From an uncultured Thermoanaerobaculia bacterium (GTDB lineage Bacteria; Acidobacteriota; Thermoanaerobaculia; Multivoradales; Multivoraceae): a stretch of 64,000 nt of DNA. The notes below the pieces were generated by a model that saw only the letters and a list, made by a program, of their open reading frames with translations, did not search any database and had not been told where the DNA came from. The stretch spans positions 1,900,859 through 1,964,858 of the forward strand of contig OX638294.1 of NCBI GenBank assembly GCA_951812325.1. Direction: 5' to 3'. This document shows, one piece after another, positions 26,190-33,416 of this stretch. A program made the translations under genes and the position numbers. Each line of letters starts with the position of its first letter. The first letter of the stretch is position 1.

Positions 26190-27635
26190 ATGCAACGCCT
26201 CCTCGTCGCCGCGCTCATCCTGGTTTGCGGCGCTGTGCCCGCAAAGGCGCAGTCGGCCGCCGAGCCGGCGCCGGCCCCCGCATGGCCAGGCTTCCGTGGA
26301 CCGGACGGCATCCCGGTTTCGGACAACGACCGTCTGCCGCTCCACTGGTCGACCACCGAGAACGTGGAATGGAGTGTCGACGTGCCCGGTTCCGGCTGGT
26401 CGTCGCCGGTCGTCGTCGGCAACGCCGTTTTCCTGATCACCGCAACCGCACAGGCCGAGGCGACGAAGCAGCCGGAGTTCGGCACCGAGTACAGCAACGA
26501 GTTCATGCGCGAGCTCCGGGAGCAGGGCCTGCCCTGGGAGGAAGTCCTCAAGCGGCACGATGAGCGGTTCATCGAGTTTCCCGACGAGGTCGATCTGGAC
26601 TACCTGTTGATCGCCTACTCGCTTGAGGACGGCGCGGAAATCTGGCGGCGAACGTTCTTTGCCGGCCCGCCTCCAGGCGGCCGCCACTCGAAGAACACCT
26701 TCGCCTCGGAGACACCGGTGACCGACGGCGAGACGATCTTCGTCTACATCACGGGTCTCGGCCTCTGGGCCTACTCGCTCGAGGGCGAGCTGCGCTGGGA
26801 GCGGCGTCTCGACCCCTTCCGGATCTACATGGACTTCGGGACCGGCGGCTCCCCCGCCCTGACCGACGATCTGGTCCTGGTCCTGAACGACAATCAGGAG
26901 CATCCGTTCCTCGCCGCCTTCTCCAAGCGGGACGGGCGCGAGTTCTGGCGCGCGGCCCGCGGACGGCTGGCGGCGCCGCACGCCCCGAACCATCGAACCT
27001 CGTGGAGCACGCCCTTCGTCTGGCGCCACGAGGAGCGCACCGAGATCGTCGCGCTCGGGCCCTACACAGCGATCAGCTACGACACGATGGGGCGGGAGTT
27101 GTGGCGGCTGACGCGGCATTCGCTGCTGCCGGTGCCGACGCCCTTCGCCTATCAGGGTCTCCTGTACATCACGTCCGGTGTTCACGGAGACCGGAACCGC
27201 CCGATCACCGCGGTCCGCCCCGGCGCCGCCGGCGACCTGACCCTGGAAGAGGACGAGACGAGCAACGACTTCGTCGTCTGGAACGACAGCCGGGCGGGCG
27301 CCTACATCCCGACTCCCGTGCCCTACAAGGGCTCGCTGTGGGTCGTCTACGACCGCGGCATCTTCGCCCGCTACGACGCGGCCACCGGCGAGCGCTTCTT
27401 CCAGGCGCGGATCAAGGACTCGAACGGCCACTTCACGACCTCGCCCTGGGCCTACCGGGACCGGATCTTCGCCACGGACGAAGCCGGCACGACCTTCGTC
27501 TTCGGTACCAGCGGCGGGTTCGAGCAACTCCGCGCGAACGACCTCGACGAGATGACCCTCGCCTCCCCGGCTCTGGCCGGCGACCGGCTGGTCATACGGA
27601 CACGGTCGAAGCTGTACAGCTTCCGGGAGCAGTAG
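26190..27635 (+). CDS. Exported PQQ-binding-like beta-propeller protein (BamB/quinoprotein fold)
   Basis: A 481-residue protein. A signal peptide (QRLLVAALILVCGAVPAKAQ) is followed by WPGFRGPDGIPVSDNDRLPLHW, the opening common to PQQ-like repeat proteins of Acidobacteriota and Planctomycetes. Blade motifs with Trp and Asp/Gly follow (EDGAEIWRRTF, SLEGELRWERR, MGRELWRL, AATGERFF). The start ATG is 7 bases after CATCTCC, with no strong ribosome site. Likely periplasmic. It may be a quinoprotein or a scaffolding propeller; cofactor binding is not evident. Confidence 0.85.
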   Translation: MQRLLVAALILVCGAVPAKAQSAAEPAPAPAWPGFRGPDGIPVSDNDRLPLHWSTTENVEWSVDVPGSGWSSPVVVGNAVFLITATAQAEATKQPEFGTEYSNEFMRELREQGLPWEEVLKRHDERFIEFPDEVDLDYLLIAYSLEDGAEIWRRTFFAGPPPGGRHSKNTFASETPVTDGETIFVYITGLGLWAYSLEGELRWERRLDPFRIYMDFGTGGSPALTDDLVLVLNDNQEHPFLAAFSKRDGREFWRAARGRLAAPHAPNHRTSWSTPFVWRHEERTEIVALGPYTAISYDTMGRELWRLTRHSLLPVPTPFAYQGLLYITSGVHGDRNRPITAVRPGAAGDLTLEEDETSNDFVVWNDSRAGAYIPTPVPYKGSLWVVYDRGIFARYDAATGERFFQARIKDSNGHFTTSPWAYRDRIFATDEAGTTFVFGTSGGFEQLRANDLDEMTLASPALAGDRLVIRTRSKLYSFREQ

Positions 27636-27639
27636 CGCG

Positions 27640-27826
27640 GCAAAGGTGCGGAACCCGGCGCCTCGCGCCGGATGCCGGCAAGAACCCGGGTGGCGCGACC
27701 CGCGTCCACCCGCGAACCAGTCCGTGCGCCCCTCAGCGGGCGCACGGATGGCAGGCCGAAGCACGTGTACCTTTGCCGGGTGGATTCTGGTCCCTGTCCA
27801 AGGCCGTCCGAAAGGCGAGTAGTCAT
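27640..27826 (-). repeat. Dispersed intergenic repeat, long form
   Basis: Read on the minus strand it matches 58066-58240 over nearly its whole length. Shared blocks are GGACAGGGACCAGAATCCAC, CGGCCTGCCAT, GGGCGCACGGACyGGTTCGC and a GGGTGGCG...CCACCC palindrome. The palindromic core is also shared with the MITE at 51996-52248. Non-coding and sits between convergent genes. Confidence 0.7.
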
Positions 27827-27843
27827 CGAGGCTGCGGTAGCTG

Positions 27844-27903
27844 TGGGAACCGGTCTGCCGGTTTTCCAAGGTCCGGCGGGAAACGGCTTGCCCGTTTTCC
27901 CGC
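27844..27903. terminator. Tandem hairpins between convergent genes (bidirectional terminator)
   Basis: Two hairpins: GGGAACCGG-TCTG-CCGGTTTTCC, then GCGGGAAACGG paired with CCGTTTTCCCGC (one-base bulge). They lie between the propeller gene (plus) and the HExxH gene (minus) and can end transcription from both sides. Confidence 0.6.
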
Positions 27904-27935
27904 TTCCTGCCGCGCAGGGCCCCAGCCCGGCCGGC

Positions 27936-28715
27936 CTACCTGACGGGACCCATGTCGAGGTCCAGGCGGTCGAAGTACTCGATGCGGTTCGGCATCGTCG
28001 CCTGGATCGTCTCGGCCATGCCGCGGGAAACGCGCTCTGAACGGTGTCGAACCGCGAAGAACGGCCCGAAACTCTCCGCGACATCTTCCCGGCGCGGATG
28101 GTCGCGCGCGTAGTCGGACACAAAGCTGCCGTCCGCGGCCTGGGCGGCGAGCCACGCGTCGGCGGCCGCATGAACCGGATCGAGCGAGGTGTGCGCCGCC
28201 TCGTGCATCAGGATCTCCTCCAGCACACCGTCGCGCAGGTACTCCGCGGCCTTGCCGGTATGGATCAGCAAGTTGTCGTTGCCGCCGCCGAAGGGCATGA
28301 CGCCCCGGTGAATCCAAACGGTCTCGACCCGTGTTCGCAGGGCCGCCGGCAGTTGCCCGATGGCCCGGGCGTAGAAGGCCGCGTGGCGCTCGGCCAGGTC
28401 GGCATCGCCGAACTCCACGTTGACCTGCACCTCGACGACCGCATCGCCCTCGAAGGTGGCCTTGAACAGGTAGGCATCGGTCGACACGAAGGCGTCAACG
28501 CGACGATCGAACATCCTGCGCATGTCGCGGCCCGCGGACTCGATACCCCGCAGCGCTGAAGGGTCGGACGCGACGATGAGATCGGGGTCGATGAAGGCCG
28601 TGCCGCGGAAGGGCGGCTGTTGCGACGCCGGGGCCGGCCCTGCCCAAGCGAGGCAGAGCAGCAAGACGGCGGCAAGATCGGCTCCCGGTCGCAAGCGAAA
28701 CACGGTGGGCGGCAT
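27936..28715 (-). CDS. Exported HExxH-containing protein (putative zinc metalloprotease-like)
   Basis: A 259-residue protein. It has a signal peptide (ADLAAVLLLCLAWAGPAPA), then a domain with VDAFVSTDAYLFKATFEGDA, VWIHRGVMPFGGGNDNLLIH and the zincin-type motif HEAAH inside LEEILMHEAAHTSLD. A third ligand is not obvious. I do not recognise a named family. The ATG at 28715 was chosen because upstream in-frame codons encode an unrelated epimerase fragment, so the gene now reads straight on from that debris. Function beyond probable metal binding is unknown. Confidence 0.65.
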   Translation of the reverse strand: MPPTVFRLRPGADLAAVLLLCLAWAGPAPASQQPPFRGTAFIDPDLIVASDPSALRGIESAGRDMRRMFDRRVDAFVSTDAYLFKATFEGDAVVEVQVNVEFGDADLAERHAAFYARAIGQLPAALRTRVETVWIHRGVMPFGGGNDNLLIHTGKAAEYLRDGVLEEILMHEAAHTSLDPVHAAADAWLAAQAADGSFVSDYARDHPRREDVAESFGPFFAVRHRSERVSRGMAETIQATMPNRIEYFDRLDLDMGPVR

Positions 28716-28724
28716 GGCGACAGG

Positions 28725-28950
28725 GTCAGACAGGCGCACCGACGAGCGGTGGTTGATCTCCTCCGTCCAGGTCTCGTCCAGGTTGCCGATGGGATCGTTC
28801 GACAGCGCCGCGAGATGGATCACGGCGTAGAACGCGCGCAGGTCCGCCGGCACGAGGTCGCAGATGTCCTATTCGATGGAAGGGAGCGCGAGCGGATCGC
28901 CCAGGACCTCGCGCGCCGGGATCGTGCAGTCGTCGAAGTACCCGACGTCG
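28725..28950 (-). pseudogene. Fragment of a nucleotide-sugar epimerase/dehydratase with TAG stop
   Basis: The frame reads DVGYFDDCTIPAREVLGDP, a TAG at 28869-28871, then DICDLVPADLRAFYAVIHLA, ALSNDPIGNL and EINHRSSVRL. This is the middle of an extended-SDR epimerase (the VIHLAALSNDP motif and NHRASVxLA). Its Rossmann GxxGxxG start and the catalytic YxxxK part are gone. It is joined out of frame to a nucleotidyltransferase start upstream and in frame to the HExxH gene downstream. Confidence 0.65.
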
Positions 28951-29154
28951 AGACTCGATCATCGCGCCCGCCATGTAGCCCAGGAGCAGCAGAACGCGCT
29001 CAAACCCCTGCTCGCGCAGCATGTCGATCACATGGCCCAGGAAGGGCCTGCCGGCGAACGGAATGAGAGCCTTCGGCAGCGTGTCCGTGAGAGGCGCCAG
29101 CCGGGCGCCCCGCCCGCCCGCCAGAATCACGGCCTGGGTAGGTCGAGAGTGCAT
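28951..29154 (-). pseudogene. 5' fragment of a sugar-nucleotide nucleotidyltransferase
   Basis: An intact ATG and 68 residues: [38 protein letters not shown], then ERVLLLLGYMAGAM. The GGxGxRL...PK signature is that of NTP-transferases that make NDP-sugars. The gene then breaks into the epimerase fragment. Confidence 0.65.
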
Positions 29155-29614
29155 CGTGGAATCGATCGTCGGCGCCCGCGGCGCAGTGCTGACGCCCGCG
29201 CCCCGGCGAGCCTACCAACGCCGGCCCTGCGCTGGCGCACTCGACGATCGAGCTCAATGGTCTTGATCCGCTTCGGACCTTCCGCCGGGTCCACCAGCGC
29301 GTAGCGCCCACTTCCATCCAGGATGGCCCCGGGCGGCGCCCTGCCACTCGAAAGCCCGAAGACGGGGCGTATCGGGCCGCCCTCGATTCGGGGAACGAGG
29401 GCGACCGGGGAGCAACCCATGTGGCGCGAGCCCGCGCCACATGGGATCCGCTCCACTCCGGGCCCGGAAATCTCCACGCAACTCGGACAGGTACCTCCGT
29501 CATGTTGCGTCCAGACGCTTCCTGTGTCATAGTGCGCCCGTTGGAAGGCGACAAGCACACAACTTCCACTCGGAACCACGTTCTCGGGTGATTTCTGCAC
29601 AGGAGGCGAACCCC
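29155..29614. other. Intergenic stretch with a partial repeat copy
   Basis: No gene supported. Between 29387 and 29451 it carries a partial copy of the dispersed element: TATCGGGCCGCCC, GGGCGACC and a perfect 13-bp stem (CCCATGTGGCGCG / CGCGCCACATGGG, 29416-29445) with a 4-base loop. The right part presumably holds the promoter of the truncated gene that starts at 29615. Confidence 0.5.
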
Positions 29615-29890
29615 ATGCAACCGATCGGTGCTCGTGGCCTTTCCCCCTCCCGTCAACTCGGCACGGTCGGCGCCATGCTCCTGGCAACGGTCCTGGCGGC
29701 CGCGCACCCGGCGGCGGCCATCACCCGCATCCTGCCCAGCGCCGGGTCGCTGGTCGATCGGACCGGGACGATCGTCTTCGGCCGGGTGCTCTCCGCCGCC
29801 GCCGCACCTGACGGCCTGCCTCGTTTCCCAGCAGAATCTCACCCTGGCTCGACTCCGAACACGGAGCCGACTCACAATACAAAGGAGCAT
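29615..29890 (+). pseudogene. 5' end of an interrupted secreted-protein gene
   Basis: An ATG with an AGGAGG site 9 bases upstream opens a frame with a clear signal peptide (QLGTVGAMLLATVLAAAHPA) and about 40 further residues (ILPSAGSLVDRTGTIVFGRV). Similarity-like character ends near 29830, where base composition becomes more AT-rich. The frame happens to run on into the FGE-fold gene, but that gene has its own ribosome site and signal peptide. Best read as a gene cut by insertion of the following cassette. Confidence 0.45.
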
Positions 29891-29896
29891 TTCCCA

Positions 29897-31873
29897 ATGC
29901 GTCGAATCGCTTTCTTTGCCCTTCCAATTGCGCTGTTTCTTGCACCGGCCCACGCACAGACCGTCTCTGACGGCGTCAAGCCAAGCGAGGAACGGGACTT
30001 CCGTCTTGCCCAAGCTCAGAAGGCTCAAGCCCTGACCGTCCTTGAACACGTCACGGCAGATCCCGGGCGTGGCCTGTTTCCAGAAGAAGTTCGTGCCGCA
30101 GAGAGCAGTGTTCCTGACGTTGTTTCCGCCGAGAGCAGAACCGACTTCAGGGTACGAGGCTTTGGCGGGGAAGTCGTGAATCTACCTCATCCGGTCACGG
30201 ACGGCCCTTGTACGCCGACTGCTGACGTGCTTCAGTTCGACGGCGACTACAGGGTTCGCATGTGCTACATCACTGGCGAAGGCGAAACGGGACAGGCGCA
30301 GGCAGGTGTATGGGCTTCCAGTCAATCCGGAATTCTCTGGTTCTTCAGCCGAGAGAACGCGGAAGTTCTGGTCAAGGTGCTGGACGGTTGCGAGTACAAC
30401 GGGCACCGATGGGTCTTCGTGGCGCCGGTGACGGACCTCGGCTTCGAGCTTCGCGTCACTGGGCCAGACGGCGACACATGGACCCATACGAACGAGGCGG
30501 GCACAACAGCGCCAACCAAGAGTGATACGAGCGCCTTCAGATGTAGTTCCGGCGTCAGTGGTCCGGAGTTGAGTGGTCCGGAGTTGGTCGTGATTCCGGT
30601 TGCCCAAGCTCAGAAGGCTCAAGCCCTGACCGTCCTTGAACACGTCACGGCAGATCCCGGGCGCGGCCTGTTTCCAGAAGAAGTTCGTCCCGCAGAGAGC
30701 AGTGTTCCTGACGTTGTTTCCGCCGAGAGCAGAACCGACTTCAGGGTACGAGGCTTTGGCGGGGAAGTCGTGAATCTACCTCATCCGGTCACGGACGGCC
30801 CTTGTACGCCGACTGCTGACGTGCTTCAGTTCGACGGCGACTACAGGGTTCGCATGTGCTACATCACCGGCGAAGGCGAAACGGGACAGGCGCAGGCAGG
30901 TGTATGGGCTTCCAGTCAATCCGGAATTCTCTGGTTCTTCAGCCGAGAGAACGCGGAAGTTCTGGTCAAGGTGCTGGACGGTTGCGAGTACAACGGGCAC
31001 CGATGGGTCTTCGTGGCGCCGGTGACGGACCTCGGCTTCGAGCTTCGCGTCACTGGGCCAGACGGCGACACATGGACCCATACGAACGAGGCGGGCACAA
31101 CAGCGCCAACCAAGAGTGATACGAGCGCCTTCAGATGTAGTTCCGAGGGCACTGTTCCGGAGTTCAGTGGTCCGGAGATGGTCGTGATTCCGGCTGGCAG
31201 TTTTGAGATGGGCTGTGTGTCGGGCGTGCGATGTCGGGACAATGAGTTCCCGGTGCACTCGGTGACGATTCCGGCGCCTTTTGCGGTGGGGAAGTACGAG
31301 GTGACGTTTTCGGAGTGGGATGCTTGCGTGGAGTCTGGCGGTTGCGGGCATGTTCCGAATGATGAGGGTTGGGGTCGCGACAATCGTCCGGTGGTCGGAG
31401 TGAGTTGGGAGGACGCGCAGGAGTACGTTGCGTGGCTTTCGGGGGAGACCGGTTTCGAGTATCGGTTGTTGAGCGAGTCGGAGTGGGAGTACGCTGCTCG
31501 GGCGGGCACGGGCACGGCGTACAGTTGGGGCAATGAGATCGGTCGCAACCGTGCGAACTGCGGTGGTTGCAGTAGCCCTTGGGAACTTGGCGGGACGGCG
31601 CCTGTGGGTTCGTTTGCTGCAAACGCTTTTGGTTTGCACGACATGCATGGCAACGTATGGGAGTGGGTTGAGGACTGCTGGAACGAGAGCTACGTTGGCG
31701 CGCCGTCCGACGGCAGCGCCTGGCTGCGCGGTGACTGTTCCGAGCGCGCTTTTCGGGGCGGTTCCTGGGGCTTCGGACCGAGTGCCCTCCGCTCCGCAGT
31801 CCGCTTCAGCATCGGGACCGGATTCCGGAACAACGACCTCGGCTTCCGCGTTGCCCGGACGCTCACCCCTTGA
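29897..31873 (+). CDS. Secreted FGE/C-type-lectin-fold protein with duplicated N-terminal module; probable DGR target
   Basis: A 658-residue protein. An AAAGGAG site and signal peptide (RRIAFFALPIALFLAPAHA) fix the start. Residues about 37-432 are two copies of a 198-residue module with SGILWFFSRENAEVLVKVLD and NGHRWVFVAPVTDLGF, seen in exported Acidobacteriota proteins. Residues about 433-658 are an FGE-sulfatase fold (VVIPAGSFEMG, GKYEVTFSEWDAC, SESEWEYAARAGTGTAYSWG, GLHDMHGNVWEWVEDCW). The end has RGGSW..., LRSAVRFS and RNNDLGFRVARTL but lacks the catalytic cysteines of true formylglycine-generating enzymes. This is the layout of DGR variable proteins, which use the fold for ligand binding. 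Codons up to about 31690 favour T/G endings, those after favour C. Confidence 0.75.
   Translation: MRRIAFFALPIALFLAPAHAQTVSDGVKPSEERDFRLAQAQKAQALTVLEHVTADPGRGLFPEEVRAAESSVPDVVSAESRTDFRVRGFGGEVVNLPHPVTDGPCTPTADVLQFDGDYRVRMCYITGEGETGQAQAGVWASSQSGILWFFSRENAEVLVKVLDGCEYNGHRWVFVAPVTDLGFELRVTGPDGDTWTHTNEAGTTAPTKSDTSAFRCSSGVSGPELSGPELVVIPVAQAQKAQALTVLEHVTADPGRGLFPEEVRPAESSVPDVVSAESRTDFRVRGFGGEVVNLPHPVTDGPCTPTADVLQFDGDYRVRMCYITGEGETGQAQAGVWASSQSGILWFFSRENAEVLVKVLDGCEYNGHRWVFVAPVTDLGFELRVTGPDGDTWTHTNEAGTTAPTKSDTSAFRCSSEGTVPEFSGPEMVVIPAGSFEMGCVSGVRCRDNEFPVHSVTIPAPFAVGKYEVTFSEWDACVESGGCGHVPNDEGWGRDNRPVVGVSWEDAQEYVAWLSGETGFEYRLLSESEWEYAARAGTGTAYSWGNEIGRNRANCGGCSSPWELGGTAPVGSFAANAFGLHDMHGNVWEWVEDCWNESYVGAPSDGSAWLRGDCSERAFRGGSWGFGPSALRSAVRFSIGTGFRNNDLGFRVARTLTP
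30006..31193 (+). repeat. Two tandem 594-bp copies inside the FGE-fold gene
   Basis: Copy 1 is 30006-30599 and copy 2 is 30600-31193, in frame (198 codons). Over the first 546 bases I find only three differences (GGGCGT/CGGCC, GTG/CCCGC, CACT/CGGC). The last 45 bases, a Pro/Glu linker, have diverged. A recent duplication. Confidence 0.95.
31750..31859 (+). other. Candidate DGR variable region (VR) at the 3' end of the FGE-fold gene
   Basis: At the positions that vary in known DGR lectin-fold targets (after RGGSW and through LRSAxR to RNND), the codons are GGC, TTC, AGT, GCC, GTC, TTC, AGC, ATC, ACC and TTC. All are NNY, as expected from mutagenesis of AAY template codons. Invariant CGG AAC AAC GAC CTC GGC TTC follows, resembling an initiation-of-mutagenic-homing end. 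Template repeat and reverse transcriptase were not found in the window. Confidence 0.55.
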
Positions 31874-31905
31874 GTCTTCATCTCTCTATCTCCTCCGGGG
31901 GGGTT

Positions 31906-31926
31906 CAAGGGGGCTTGGCCCCCTTG
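31906..31926 (+). terminator. GC hairpin 32 bases after the FGE-fold stop codon
   Basis: A perfect 9-bp stem CAAGGGGGC / GCCCCCTTG with a 3-base loop. It could be a terminator, though no T-run follows. Its place just past the variable region also matches the stem-loop that DGR target recognition uses downstream of the VR. Confidence 0.55.
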
Positions 31927-32051
31927 GTCCGGCGCGCCGGCAGGAGTCGCCTGGGCTGTTGGCCTGGACGTCTTCAGGAAATCTCGAAGTCCGGGCGCCC
32001 GCCGCACTTCGCCGCCGTCCGGCCCATGGATCACGAGCGGTTGGTCCGAGG

Positions 32052-32330
32052 AAGCAGAACATCTACTGCGACGAAGGCAATCTCGACAAGGTCCTGGCGC
32101 CCGACATCTTCGTGGTTCTGGGCGTGTCCCCCGCGGCCGCGGATCGACTACCGGATCCGGGTCGAAGGTCCGCCCCCGTGCTTCGTGCTCGAAGTCCTGT
32201 CTCCGTCCACGCGGCGGCGCGACCTGGTGGACAGGAAGGCGATCTACGAGAGCATGGGAGTGCGGGAGTACTTCGTGTTCGAGGGGGCCGACGACGAGGG
32301 GCGCGTTCGCGGCAGGCCAATCGAATGGTC
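32052..32330 (+). pseudogene. Broken Uma2-family gene
   Basis: One frame encodes QNIYCDEGNLDKVLAPDIFV. After a frameshift in a C-rich run near 32145 another frame continues IDYRIRVEGPPPCFVLEVLS, PSTRRRDLVDRKAIYES and REYFVFEG. This is the Uma2 core, close to the intact gene at 9192-10043 (PCFVLEFLSVSTRRRD). Both termini are missing. It begins right after the candidate DGR target. Confidence 0.7.
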
Positions 32331-32452
32331 CCGACGGACCCGCCGCCAACGAGTGAAGGTCCGCCAGAAACGCCGTCGCAAGGGTTCGGGCAGAGCCCGG
32401 TTGGCGGACGACGAGACGACAAAGGCGGTGGTCTCGTTCAGTTCGGAACACC

Positions 32453-33219
32453 TCAATCGTCCGGCGGCTTCTCCGCGTCGGCCGCAATCGCGTCAGGTAC
32501 CCGATTCTCCGTTTCCTCCGCATTCTGCGCCACGTCCTTCTCCCGAGTCGCCTTGCCGCCCAGCCACGGCATGCTGGCGCGGTCAGCAGAGATCTCTGCC
32601 TCAAGGTCCGGTTCGGTCTGTGCCATGTGAGGCGCCAGCGCCAGATCAACATGTTCTGCATACTTCCGGCTCCCGCCACCTTCCGACTCACGTGTCTCTA
32701 CGACCACGGCGCGACGGCCGCTCGGGCTCACGAACCAGGCCGCCGGGAGGCCGGAACGCCACTCCGAAACATTGGTTCTCCTCAACACGGGACCACCGAT
32801 CCCGCCAAACGTGCTCGATCCGATGGCGGCCTCCTTGCGTAGCAAGCCGTACCGCACCGCGTTCCGGATGAGGCTCGGCGGTAGAATTCTCGACCACCAG
32901 GAACGGTTCCTCCCCGAGCGGCGACAGCCCGAGGTCCCAAAGATCGTATGCTCTCCAGTAGAGGGACGTCCGGGCCCAAAGCACACGCTCGTCCCACTGC
33001 CAACGAAAATCGTACTCCTCGACGCCATTCTCGAACAGAATCGGCACTGCAAGAGGAGAGGAGCCGTTGGCTGAGAAGTGCAGGACATAGGCGCCTCCGC
33101 TCCACGGCGTGAGTACGACAGGACCGTCTGAGTCGAGAAAGACAAACCCCGGCGCCATCGGCCACCAGCCCCTTCGCCACGACCGGGGTCGAGTGGTACG
33201 TCGAAAAGACGACACGCAT
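32453..33219 (-). pseudogene. Hypothetical protein gene with two frameshifts
   Basis: Three frames join into one plausible protein: RVVFSTYHSTPVVAKGLVAD from an ATG at 33219, then GFVFLDSDGPVVLTPWSGG and LHFSANGSSPLAVPILFENG up to about 32865, then GPVLRRTNVSEWRSGLPAAW and VVVETRESEGGG to the stop. Composition is normal for the region. I do not recognise the family; no signal peptide or membrane segment is seen. Confidence 0.45.
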
Positions 33220-33254
33220 AGTCCGTGGCGGCAACGGGCCGACGATAGCCGGTC

Positions 33255-33285
33255 TGTAGCCGCGGGTCTCCGACCCGCGGCTACA
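33255..33285. repeat. Perfect 14-bp inverted repeat with 3-base loop
   Basis: TGTAGCCGCGGGTC / GACCCGCGGCTACA. It is not followed by a T-run. A second hairpin GCGGACC-TTCC-GGTCCGC lies 60 bases on, and a near-identical GCGGACCTTTCCGGTCCGC occurs near 44710. These look like small dispersed palindromes rather than terminators. Confidence 0.6.
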
Positions 33286-33416
33286 ACGCGCCGTGAAGCA
33301 ACGGCGATGCGCCACGGCAACGGCCGTCTCCGGGTGCGCGGACCTTCCGGTCCGCTGCCGACGAAGGCGGCCAGACTCACCGTGTTGCGTTTCTGGCGCG
33401 CAAGCTCCCCTGTGCT

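Noticed and set aside
28726..28853. In-frame N-terminal extension of the HExxH protein
   Set aside because: The extra 46 codons are an epimerase fragment, and the true signal peptide begins at 28715.
29441..29896. Extended N-terminus of the FGE-fold gene starting at 29441 or 29615
   Set aside because: The ATG at 29897 has a proper ribosome site and signal peptide. The upstream part carries a second, internal signal peptide, which is inconsistent with a single exported protein.
30182..31653. Plus- and minus-strand alternative frames across the FGE-fold gene
   Set aside because: They mirror the tandem duplication and contain no recognisable domain; the plus-strand frame with signal peptide and FGE motifs explains the region.
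33255..33285. Terminator for neighbouring genes
   Set aside because: A perfect stem is present, but no T-run follows on either strand and the flanking genes are broken; kept as an inverted repeat only.
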